From assembly GCA_004212135.1 (NCBI GenBank), contig RXIE01000061.1, positions 1 to 6,276 of the forward strand: a stretch of DNA of 6,276 bases. The letters are read 5' to 3'. The first letter of the stretch is position 1. Every line of letters starts with the position of its first letter. Of the stretch, positions 1-6,276 are shown piece after piece. Below the pieces are notes generated by a model. The model made no database searches and had not been told where the DNA came from. It worked only from the letters and a program-made list of their open reading frames with translations. Source of the DNA: Candidatus Methanophagales archaeon ANME-1-THS (GTDB taxonomy: Archaea > Halobacteriota > Syntropharchaeia > Alkanophagales > Methanospirareceae). A program made the position numbers and the translations under genes.

Positions 1-2
1 CT

Positions 3-149
3 GCGGACATAGAAATGATCTGTTTGAATGCCATAAAGGAGGTTATTCTCTCTGGTAAGGAATCATTAACGGGAGATATATTAGAAGAATATATTGAAAA
101 GCAGAGAGAACGAATCAAAATCAAAAATAGAATTATGAGTGGAGAGTGA
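3..149 (+). CDS. ietA: AAA+ ATPase, C-terminal end only (IetA-like)
   Basis: Only the last 48 residues are visible; the gene enters from the left edge, open in frame from base 3 to the TGA at 147-149. The visible part begins ADIEMICLNAIKEVILSG and continues into a charged helix ending KQRERIKIKNRIMSGE. The pattern 'ADIE..C..AIK', followed by a short turn (KESLTGDI) and a last helix, is that of the C-terminal lid of AAA+ ATPases; no Walker motif can be seen because that part is outside the window. The call as IetA rests mostly on the neighbour: a subtilisin-like protease of IetS type begins one base after this stop codon, and IetA-IetS is a known ATPase-protease pair. Such ATPases are thought to power or gate the partner protease in the cytoplasm. 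AAA+ lid is likely; the IetA identity is an inference. Confidence 0.72.
   Translation, partial: ADIEMICLNAIKEVILSGKESLTGDILEEYIEKQRERIKIKNRIMSGE
141..144 (+). promoter_or_regulatory. Shine-Dalgarno site deciding the protease start
   Basis: GGAG lies six bases before the ATG at 151 and inside the last codons of the upstream ATPase gene. This favours ATG 151 over the in-frame GTG at 139, which has no purine-rich site before it. The stop and start are arranged TGA-A-ATG, an arrangement expected to couple translation of the two proteins. Confidence 0.7.
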
Positions 150-150
150 A

Positions 151-2550
151 ATGACGGACAGATTACCCCACCTGCCTTTACCTGTAATGGTAGAAGGATT
201 AACGAGAAGGAAGAAAAAAGCCTATTCAAAACCGAAAAAAGAGAGAAGCGATGCTGAAAGAGCGGAATTCGGGAAAAAGGTCCTGGATGAGACCGATAGA
301 ATCATTGAAAATTTTTCAAAATGGAAGGATAAGTATGGAGATAGGATAAATCCAGCATTAATCTTTAAGATAGAGGCGAATTCACCAATTAATGAAAAGG
401 ATCTCGATAGGATGGGGGTTAAAGTTCTGGGTGTGGATTATAAAGATGCAGTAGTGGTTTTTGCCGATAATGAGCATTTAACAGAGTTTAAAAGAATGGT
501 AGAAGAACATTCTGGTGAAATACCACCCTCTCAAAAGGGAGCGAGGCATGCATTTATCTATGCGTTTGAAGGTATTCGAGAAATAATATCCAATGAGAAA
601 ATAGGGATTAGACTAAGAAAAGAACCATTAGAGGAGAGAGAGATCGCTATATTGGACATTGAATTATGGCCTTTGGGTAAAGAATATAGAAATCAGATGT
701 TGTCTTGGAAAGAAGGTATAGATAAAATTTTAAAGGAGAATGGAGGAGGTGTTACAGATTTCTATCCTGGACAGGCATTGTTTATTATACGAGCAAAAGT
801 TCCCTCATCCATATTAGGTGACATTCTGAACTTGGGACAGGTGGCAAGAGTAGATCGTCCTCCTAAGACCATAATAGACTTAGCAAAGGTTAAAGGAATT
901 TCTCTGGACGAGATTGGTGAAATACCCTCCCCTGAAGATAATGCCTCCGGTATCCTGATTATTGACTCCGGCATAATGAGCGGTCATCCTCTTTTGAAAA
1001 CTGCAATAGGCGATGCTCAATCATATCTGGATGGAAAATCTTCAACAGATGAAGATGGTCATGGCACCGCTGTTGCTGGGATTGCGTTATATGGTGATTT
1101 GCAAAAATGCATTGATGAGAGGACCTTTAATCCTGAGCTGTGGATATACTCTGCTCGTGTGTGTGATGAGGAAGGGGAATATGATGAAGAGAAACTTCCG
1201 GAAACACAGCTACACGATGCAATAGAGTATTTCGTTAGCAATTATGATAATGTAAGAGTCGTGAATTTGTCAATAGGAGACCCTGAAAAAGTGTATCGCA
1301 TAGAAGAGTACCAGTTCAGGTTAGCAGCGGTTATAGATGAGCTTGCTTTTGAGTATAAAGATGAAAACATATTATTTGTTGTTTCAGCAGGAAATTATGA
1401 AGATGGTAGAACAGCAGTGGAATATCTTGATGAGAAGACCGGAAGTGGATATCCAACCCATTTATTAAATAACCCACATCTGAAAATAGTCGATCCTGCA
1501 ACCTCTGCGCTTGCTTTGACAATAGGTTCTCTGAGTTTGGGTCAGGGATCTGCACATAGGTGGTTTTCCAAAACTTTGGCTGGCTATGAGAGTTTCCCAT
1601 CCCCCTTCACGCGAACGGGACCTGGTGTAAATGGAATGATAAAACCGGATTTGATGGAGTTTGGTGGGGATTTAACCATTGTAAGAGGTTCTGGAATCAC
1701 GAATGACCCTTCCATTGGTGTGATTACTACGGAAAGGGATTTTCTAAGAGAAGGTTTATTTACGGTTGAGGATGGTACAAGCTTCTCCGCAGCAAAAGTT
1801 TCCCATTTGGCAGCAAAATTGTGGAGAGAGTTCCCTGCTGCAACTTCAAATCTGATCAAAGCATTGTTAACCGCTTCGGCAAAAATACCAGAAATAAGAC
1901 CACCGCCTTTAGATAAACTCGACCTGAAAAAGGGGTCGGCTGAAGAACAATCGAAATTACTTAATATTTACGGACATGGACTTCCAAATCTGGATAGAGC
2001 TTCGTTTTCTACCACCAATAGGGTGTTATTAATAGATGAACGAGAGATGAAATTGGATGATATCGTTATTTATGAAATACCAGTTCCAAAGGATTTTTAC
2101 GAAGGTACCGGAAGAAGAACGCTTTCAGTCACACTCGCTTTCGACCCGCTCACTCGGATGACAAGAAAGCAGTATCTTGGGGTTACAATGGAGTCCCACC
2201 TCTTCAAAGATGTAGATGTTGAGACGATAAAGCTGAAATATGGTGAACTAGAGGAGTTTGATGAGGAAGAAGAGAATGTTCCACCATCATTGCAGAGGAA
2301 TAAAATAGACTTGGTTCCGGGTGTAAATTTGGTGAAGAAAGGTACAGTCCAGAAGAGGATGTGGATAATAGATCGCACACTTAAGGATATAGAGGAATCA
2401 TTGAAATTGGTTGTGATTTGCAATGCTAAATGGCTAAATGATGAAGAGTACAGGCAAAGATATGCTGTCGTTGTAACTGTAGAACAGCAGGAAAATGTTA
2501 CATTGTATAATAGGATCAGGGAGATGATACGCTTGAGAATACGGGTGTGA
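151..2550 (+). CDS. ietS: Subtilisin-like S8 serine peptidase (IetS-like defence/maintenance protease)
   Basis: Predicted 799-residue cytosolic serine protease (numbered from ATG 151). The full S8 catalytic set is present: Asp272 in IIDSG, His304 in DGHGTAVAG, oxyanion Asn415 in VVSAGN and Ser544 in GTSFSAAK. No signal peptide, membrane segment or obvious I9 propeptide is seen. About 265 residues precede the catalytic domain: a basic stretch near residues 17-35, then a mixed alpha/beta region with PALIFKIE and VVVFAD. About 255 residues follow the catalytic Ser, including an acidic run (EEFDEEEE). Long N- and C-terminal regions and coupling to an AAA+ ATPase gene one base upstream fit IetS of the IetAS pair, reported in plasmid stability and as an anti-phage candidate. 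The substrate is unknown; the ATPase presumably controls activity. GTG 139 would add four residues but lacks a ribosome site. The S8 call is certain and IetS is probable. Confidence 0.88.
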   Translation: MTDRLPHLPLPVMVEGLTRRKKKAYSKPKKERSDAERAEFGKKVLDETDRIIENFSKWKDKYGDRINPALIFKIEANSPINEKDLDRMGVKVLGVDYKDAVVVFADNEHLTEFKRMVEEHSGEIPPSQKGARHAFIYAFEGIREIISNEKIGIRLRKEPLEEREIAILDIELWPLGKEYRNQMLSWKEGIDKILKENGGGVTDFYPGQALFIIRAKVPSSILGDILNLGQVARVDRPPKTIIDLAKVKGISLDEIGEIPSPEDNASGILIIDSGIMSGHPLLKTAIGDAQSYLDGKSSTDEDGHGTAVAGIALYGDLQKCIDERTFNPELWIYSARVCDEEGEYDEEKLPETQLHDAIEYFVSNYDNVRVVNLSIGDPEKVYRIEEYQFRLAAVIDELAFEYKDENILFVVSAGNYEDGRTAVEYLDEKTGSGYPTHLLNNPHLKIVDPATSALALTIGSLSLGQGSAHRWFSKTLAGYESFPSPFTRTGPGVNGMIKPDLMEFGGDLTIVRGSGITNDPSIGVITTERDFLREGLFTVEDGTSFSAAKVSHLAAKLWREFPAATSNLIKALLTASAKIPEIRPPPLDKLDLKKGSAEEQSKLLNIYGHGLPNLDRASFSTTNRVLLIDEREMKLDDIVIYEIPVPKDFYEGTGRRTLSVTLAFDPLTRMTRKQYLGVTMESHLFKDVDVETIKLKYGELEEFDEEEENVPPSLQRNKIDLVPGVNLVKKGTVQKRMWIIDRTLKDIEESLKLVVICNAKWLNDEEYRQRYAVVVTVEQQENVTLYNRIREMIRLRIRV

Positions 2551-2557
2551 AGGAGAG
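2551..2557 (+). promoter_or_regulatory. Orphan Shine-Dalgarno sequence without a start codon
   Basis: AGGAGAG follows the protease stop codon directly, where the ribosome site of a next operon gene would be expected. No ATG, GTG or TTG follows at a usable distance; the first ATG is at 2600, over 40 bases away. It may be the leftover start region of the Argonaute-like gene whose tail begins at 2600. The match could also be chance in purine-rich DNA. Confidence 0.35.
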
Positions 2558-2590
2558 ATTTCAGTTTTAGCCTGTATTCCGCACTGAAAT
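2558..2590. repeat. Perfect 8-bp inverted repeat (stem-loop) at the protease/PIWI junction
   Basis: ATTTCAGT at 2558-2565 is the exact reverse complement of ACTGAAAT at 2583-2590, with a 17-base spacer. It could form a hairpin in RNA or DNA. It lacks a following T-run, so it is not a clear terminator, and there is only one copy in the window, so it is not a CRISPR array. It may be a scar of recombination or an operator-like site; its function is unknown. Confidence 0.4.
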
Positions 2591-2599
2591 TATAATTGT

Positions 2600-2827
2600 A
2601 TGGGTGCAGCAACGGTGTCGCCAATTGAAATAAATAGGAATTATGGCGAGACTGAACTGAAAAAATTAGCCGAACAGGTTTTGGGTCTCACAAAAATGAA
2701 CTGGAACACAATGGCTCTAATGAATAAAGAGCCAGTAACAATAGAATATGCAAGAAAGGTTGTTGATGTGCTTAAAACGGGTCTGGAAGCTGAAGGATTT
2801 TTAAAGGATTTTAGATATTATATTTAG
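2600..2827 (+). pseudogene. C-terminal fragment of an Argonaute PIWI domain (probable gene remnant)
   Basis: A 75-codon open frame matches the last part of a PIWI domain as I know it from archaeal Argonautes. Residues 7-15 (SPIEINRNY) fit the strand before the last helices, 30-36 contain LTKMNW, 45-52 contain PVTIEYAR, and the protein ends DFRYYI. The Archaeoglobus fulgidus Argonaute, recalled from memory, has a similar tail with SKMNW and PVTVNY at the same spacing. The MID domain and the part of PIWI that carries most catalytic acids are absent. An in-frame TGA at 2585-2587 lies four codons before the ATG, and no ribosome site precedes it, so this is probably a remnant of a nucleic-acid-guided defence gene rather than a working one. 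It lies on the same strand, 50 bases after the S8 protease, with similar AT-rich composition. A small, separately expressed protein cannot be excluded. Confidence 0.65.
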
Positions 2828-2888
2828 TGTAAATCTTAACGAAGCGCAAAAACAAATTTTAGCTCTTCTGTTTGTGTATTGCTCAACT

Positions 2889-2925
2889 TTTTCTCTAAGG
2901 AGAAAACCTTGACTTTTTTGTTTTT
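2889..2925 (+). terminator. Hairpin plus T-runs ending the + strand operon
   Basis: TTTTCTC (2889-2895) and GAGAAAA (2900-2906) form a 7-bp stem with a 4-base loop. T6 at 2914-2919 and T5 at 2921-2925 follow on the + strand. Archaeal termination relies mainly on T-rich tracts, so the T-runs are the stronger evidence. The site lies just before the converging cobD stop codon and would end transcripts coming from the protease side. Confidence 0.45.
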
Positions 2926-3985
2926 ATTCGGGCTGAGTATTCTTACTAGAAAAGAATCGCATTAAATGGCGAATCAATAGCTCATTCTCCTCATCTCTTT
3001 TCACGGAGAACCGTATAGAGGACGGCAAGCCAAAGGACGTGCAATCCCTCACCATGATTCTTTCCTTCAAAAGCGCGCTTTTCACTTCAGTCCCACTACC
3101 CACATCGAGGATATAATAATTCGCATCCGAGTGTATCCCCCAGGCATCTTCTATCCTCCTCTTACTCCTTTCCAGCTTCTCCCGCGTGTGACCGAGAAAT
3201 TCGTCACCCTTACTGCCGAGCACCGCGGCACCTATCTTCTGGGCGAAGACGCTCACACTCCAGGGCACCTTGATCTTCCGCATCTCCGTGATAAGATCCG
3301 CTGCTGCGATCGCATAGCCGATCCTCACACCCGGTATAGCGAATGATTTGGTGAGCGAACGCAGAATAATCAGATTCGGGGAGCGGAGCTCAGTTGAGGG
3401 GAATGCACCGCGGACAAAATCCACATACGCTTCATCGAGTACCAGCAACGCATCAACGCGCTCCGCTTCGTCTACCATCAGTTCGATCTCAGGTTTGCCG
3501 AGATACTGCCCGGTTGGATTGTTCGGATTGCAAAGGAATACCACATCATCAGTTCTCATCTCTTCCACGATTAATTCTGGCGTGATCTGGAGCGCGGGCA
3601 TTTCGACATACTCGATGTGCGCACCCATCATCCTCGCCGCGGTTTCATATTCGCCATACGTATGTTCCGGTATAATCACCCTCTGGTTCACAAAGGTAAG
3701 TGTGACGAGCGGTATGAGCTCAGACGAACCGGCGGCAACCAGTATCTCGTTCTCCTCGCGGTTATATTTCCGTGCTATCAGCGCCCTTAATTCGCTGCAT
3801 TCGGTCTCGGGATATATACTCAGTTCTTCGACCGCTTCTTGTATCGCATTGGCAATGAAATCGGGCGGCCCATAAGGGTTTAAGCTCACGCTGAAGTCTA
3901 TTATAGGCCCGTTCTTATTTTTTAATCGTTCCCCTCCATGCTCACAGACCTTGAGGCCAGCTAATGCCACTCGAGGTTTAACCAT
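2924..3985 (-). CDS. cobD: PLP-dependent L-threonine-O-3-phosphate decarboxylase (CobD-like; HisC family)
   Basis: A 353-residue fold-type I PLP enzyme of normal length. CobD decarboxylates threonine phosphate to (R)-1-amino-2-propanol O-2-phosphate, the linker that joins the nucleotide loop to the corrin ring in cobalamin synthesis. Visible family residues are CNPNNPTG (152-159), Asp184 and Tyr187 in LDEAYVDF for the cofactor ring, Lys213 in SLTKSF as the Schiff-base lysine, Arg221 in PGVRIGY, and Arg325 in SSIRFSVK for the substrate carboxylate. The N-terminal HGG at 16-18, followed by IDFSVSLNPYGPP, favours CobD over histidinol-phosphate aminotransferase HisC, the main alternative. GAGG on the - strand (3995-3998), nine bases before the ATG, supports the start. 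It lies downstream of hef on the same strand with an 89-bp gap, so co-transcription is possible but no shared function is evident. Confidence 0.77.
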   Translation of the reverse strand: MVKPRVALAGLKVCEHGGERLKNKNGPIIDFSVSLNPYGPPDFIANAIQEAVEELSIYPETECSELRALIARKYNREENEILVAAGSSELIPLVTLTFVNQRVIIPEHTYGEYETAARMMGAHIEYVEMPALQITPELIVEEMRTDDVVFLCNPNNPTGQYLGKPEIELMVDEAERVDALLVLDEAYVDFVRGAFPSTELRSPNLIILRSLTKSFAIPGVRIGYAIAAADLITEMRKIKVPWSVSVFAQKIGAAVLGSKGDEFLGHTREKLERSKRRIEDAWGIHSDANYYILDVGSGTEVKSALLKERIMVRDCTSFGLPSSIRFSVKRDEENELLIRHLMRFFSSKNTQPE

Positions 3986-4055
3986 CTTTTATCGCCTCAT
4001 CGCGTACGAAACAATGCGTTCCGGGGTCCTTGCCCGTGCGTTTATGCTCCTTCAT
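3978..4055 (-). CDS. Possible 25-residue small ORF overlapping the cobD start
   Basis: An ATG at 4055 opens a 25-codon frame (MKEHKRTGKD..., ending VRDEAIKDG) that fills most of the hef-cobD gap and stops at TAA 3978-3980, overlapping the cobD start by eight bases. An AAGGG lies only three bases before its ATG, which is close for a ribosome site. I recognise no family. It could act as a coupling leader peptide for cobD or be a chance frame, and the latter is more likely on present evidence. Confidence 0.18.
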   Translation of the reverse strand: MKEHKRTGKDPGTHCFVRDEAIKDG

Positions 4056-4074
4056 ATTCCCTTGTCAAGACTGT

Positions 4075-6276
4075 TTATATGAGCTCTGCGGTCTTCTCGC
4101 CCACATGCTCAACCTCCATCAATTCCTCCTTTGAGGCTGTTGCGATCCGTTCAATCGTCTTGAATCGCCGCAATAAATTCCGTGCGGTTACAATGCCAAT
4201 TGTGGGGAGCGCAGAGATGAGATATTCCTGCTGCTCTTTGAGCGATGCCGTCGGCTTCTTACCATGCGGGTTCACCCCTGCTTTGTTCGGCACCTGCTCT
4301 TTCCTCGCAATAATATAGAGCAGGGATGCGGTGTCCGCCTCGTCCCTCGTCTGAATGATCGGAACTGAGAAGTCAACGGCTATGCTCGCCATGACCGCCC
4401 GAACCACATTGGGATGCACATTGCGCTGTCCGTAGATTGATTCACCCTCAATGATGAGCAAAGGCTTCTCATACTCCTCTTTCAGTCGATGGATCTGCTC
4501 AAACAGGTTCCTGCGTTTGTTGATCAGTGAATCCAGGAAATCAATCGTGCTTTTCCGCTCGATACAGACCCGATCCGAAGCGACGTAATCGCCAATCTCA
4601 AGATTCTTTAATATCAGGTTCACACCCGCTTTTTCCAGAAATCGCGTTACCCCTGATCTCGTCTCACGGGGATCTACAACAACGGTCAAGTTCAACTCTG
4701 CAGGACTCTCTCCAGCACCCTCGTGAGCCCGGTGAGTACGTACTCCGAAGTCGTTTATTCTCCGCTGCTCCTGTTCCTGACCCTGCTCCTCGTTTCCTTT
4801 CTCCGGTGGTTCGAGAGCCAAATCCTTCGGCGCTTGCTTCACTGCTCCCTCGCTTTCGAGCTCCATCAGCCGCATCTCGCTTATCCGTTTCCGCATCTCC
4901 CGCTCCTTGCTCCTGCTCAGCCAGTAATACGCTTCGTCCTTTGTACCTTTTGCAATGAGCACGATTACTTTTCCCACTCGTTTCCTCGCCGTCCTCCCTT
5001 TCCGCTGTATGCTTCGTATTGCAGACGGAATGGGCTCATAGAAGAGCACGAGGTCCGTCGCGGGAATATCAAGCCCTTCTTCCGCGACCGAAGTGGCCAC
5101 CAAAACGTTATAAACACCCTCTTTGAACTTACGTACTATTTCTACCTGCTCTTTTTGCTTCAAGCCCTTATCTTCGGCCTTCGATGCCTGCCCTATGAAT
5201 TTAACCGGCCTCAGGCCCTCCTTCTCTGCGTTCAGCGCATGCAACGCAGCGATGATCATCTCTGCGGTATCCCGATAGTTGGTGAAGACAATTATGCGCA
5301 GGTTTGGATTGCCGCGAATCTCCGACCTCAGTATCTCGATCAGCGCTTTCAGCTTCGGATGTTCGCCTTCATATGAGGCTGCGCTGCTCATCGCCTCCAC
5401 GAATTTCTCATCCTTGAGCAACCGCTTCGCAGCTTTGCTTCCCTCCTTCGAGAGTGCTTCATTCCTCAACCGCTCAAAGTATCGCTTCAGTGCGAAGACG
5501 CCCTGCGTCTCGATCAAATCAATGGCATGCTTCACCTTCAACACCTCGGCTTGCAGTGACAACGCTTTATAGAGGTCCGCATGCTTCTGAGTCGCCAATT
5601 GGGCCGCGATAATATTTCTCAGCTCCAAAAGCTCGGTTTTGGAGATATCAAAGCTCCTCTTCTTTCGTATGAAGCCAAGCTTCTGTAATTCTCCTATTCG
5701 TTCCGCTAAGACCTCTTCTAATATTCGTTTCAGCCTCCTGAGCTCTCCAGGGACCTCTATAGCACGCCATTCAAAGTTCTTCTTGAATACATAAGGGGCT
5801 ACATCGTGGTCGTATTCCGTCCTGCTCTCCACCTTCGTCACGCCTAACGAGGTGCAGATCTCCCTTATCTTCTCCTTATCACTGCCCGGGGACGCGGTCA
5901 TCCCCAAAACTAACGGCTCTTTCGCCTGTTCCATATACTTCTCGGCGATGTAAACGTAGGAATAGTTCCCCACTGCTCGATGGCATTCATCGAATATCAC
6001 GAGCGCAACATCGCTGAGTGCAATTCGATTACTCAAGAGATCGTTTTCTATGATCTGCGGTGTGGACACTATTATCTGTGCAGCCTCCCACAGCTTTGCT
6101 CGTCGCTCTGTCAATACCGTGCCGGTGAATGTTTGGATACCTGACGCGTCAATGGTGAGAACTTCTTTTAAAAATGAGGAGTGCTGTTCGACCAGAGGCC
6201 TGGTCGGAGCAAGGAAAAGGATTTTACCCTTCTTCAGCCGGTCAAGTATAACCAGAAGCGCTATCGTCGTCTTGCC
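4075..6276 (-). CDS. hef: Hef helicase/nuclease (FANCM/XPF family), N-terminus cut by the window edge
   Basis: 733 residues are visible, starting at the GKT of Walker A; roughly the first 40 are missing. Helicase motifs in order (visible numbering): GKTTIA at 1-6, APTRPLVEQ near 23, STPQ near 71, DECH at 96-99, GMTASPG near 125, then the helical insert, VFTNYRD near 330, TSVAEEGLDIP near 395 and QRKGRTAR at 424-431. A charged Glu/Gln-rich linker (about 470-525) follows; in Thermococcus Hef this linker is disordered and binds partners. The XPF-type nuclease has DPRE (Asp535), GDY at 562-564 and ERK at 573-575, so its active site is intact. Tandem helix-hairpin-helix motifs (about 685-733) end the protein abruptly. 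Hef acts on stalled forks and branched DNA, unwinding and cleaving splayed or fork structures. The TTG at 6114 is not the start, since the frame stays open to the edge with conserved helicase residues. Confidence 0.95.
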   Translation of the reverse strand, partial: GKTTIALLVILDRLKKGKILFLAPTRPLVEQHSSFLKEVLTIDASGIQTFTGTVLTERRAKLWEAAQIIVSTPQIIENDLLSNRIALSDVALVIFDECHRAVGNYSYVYIAEKYMEQAKEPLVLGMTASPGSDKEKIREICTSLGVTKVESRTEYDHDVAPYVFKKNFEWRAIEVPGELRRLKRILEEVLAERIGELQKLGFIRKKRSFDISKTELLELRNIIAAQLATQKHADLYKALSLQAEVLKVKHAIDLIETQGVFALKRYFERLRNEALSKEGSKAAKRLLKDEKFVEAMSSAASYEGEHPKLKALIEILRSEIRGNPNLRIIVFTNYRDTAEMIIAALHALNAEKEGLRPVKFIGQASKAEDKGLKQKEQVEIVRKFKEGVYNVLVATSVAEEGLDIPATDLVLFYEPIPSAIRSIQRKGRTARKRVGKVIVLIAKGTKDEAYYWLSRSKEREMRKRISEMRLMELESEGAVKQAPKDLALEPPEKGNEEQGQEQEQRRINDFGVRTHRAHEGAGESPAELNLTVVVDPRETRSGVTRFLEKAGVNLILKNLEIGDYVASDRVCIERKSTIDFLDSLINKRRNLFEQIHRLKEEYEKPLLIIEGESIYGQRNVHPNVVRAVMASIAVDFSVPIIQTRDEADTASLLYIIARKEQVPNKAGVNPHGKKPTASLKEQQEYLISALPTIGIVTARNLLRRFKTIERIATASKEELMEVEHVGEKTAELI

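Noticed and set aside
139..150. GTG at 139 as the start of the S8 protease
   Set aside because: It has no purine-rich site before it, while ATG 151 has GGAG at a six-base distance and sits directly after the upstream stop.
2558..2590. CRISPR repeat
   Set aside because: The palindromic unit is of plausible length, but only one copy exists in the window and there are no spacers or cas genes.
2097..2624. Long open frame on the - strand opposite the 3' end of the protease gene
   Set aside because: The product is Ser/Tyr-rich with no family features, and it is fully explained as the antisense of a well-supported coding region.
3348..3875. Long + strand open frame opposite cobD
   Set aside because: Ser-rich, no recognisable motif, antisense to a gene whose PLP-enzyme residues are all present.
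2924..3985. HisC (histidinol-phosphate aminotransferase) as the name for the PLP enzyme
   Set aside because: The HGG plus IDFS N-terminal pattern is more typical of CobD, and no histidine-biosynthesis gene is nearby; HisC remains the alternative.
4723..5376. Long + strand open frame opposite hef
   Set aside because: Leu/Phe-rich product gives a false membrane-like look; it is the antisense of intact helicase motifs.
6112..6114. TTG at 6114 as the start of hef
   Set aside because: The frame continues open to base 6276 and encodes the conserved GKT and APTRPLVEQ helicase motifs, so the true start lies beyond the window.

Overview
The window looks archaeal, most likely from a euryarchaeote. 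The strongest evidence is a Hef-type gene, a DExH helicase fused to an XPF-family nuclease, which is characteristic of Euryarchaeota. A CobD-like corrinoid-biosynthesis enzyme lies next to it. I cannot assign a genus; a methanogen or ANME-type lineage is only a guess.

There are two blocks of opposite orientation and different base composition. The left block (about 1-2830, + strand) is AT-rich; hand-counted sample lines are 37-38% GC. It holds the C-terminus of an AAA+ ATPase, then a full-length cytosolic subtilisin-like (S8) peptidase whose ATG lies one base after the ATPase stop. This order and the protein features match the IetA/IetS pair (ATPase plus subtilisin-like protease), known from plasmid maintenance and from anti-phage defence surveys. 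Fifty bases after the peptidase, on the same strand, is a 75-codon frame that reads like the extreme C-terminus of an Argonaute PIWI domain. It lacks most of the protein and has no ribosome-binding site. It is probably the remnant of a third gene of a defence island. The junction holds an orphan Shine-Dalgarno sequence and a perfect 8-bp inverted repeat. A hairpin followed by T-runs near 2889-2925 probably ends the + strand transcript.

The right block (about 2924-6276, - strand) is richer in GC; sample lines are 47-60%. It reads right to left: hef, with its N-terminus cut by the window edge at the Walker A motif, an 89-bp gap containing a doubtful 25-codon frame, then cobD. These look like chromosomal housekeeping genes for replication-fork/DNA repair and for making the aminopropanol linker of cobamides. 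The two blocks converge in a short intergenic region.

The most notable content is the defence-type AAA+/S8 protease operon with an Argonaute tail attached, abutting a core chromosomal locus. The pairing of IetAS with a PIWI fragment, and the signs of deletion at the junction, deserve comparison with related genomes.
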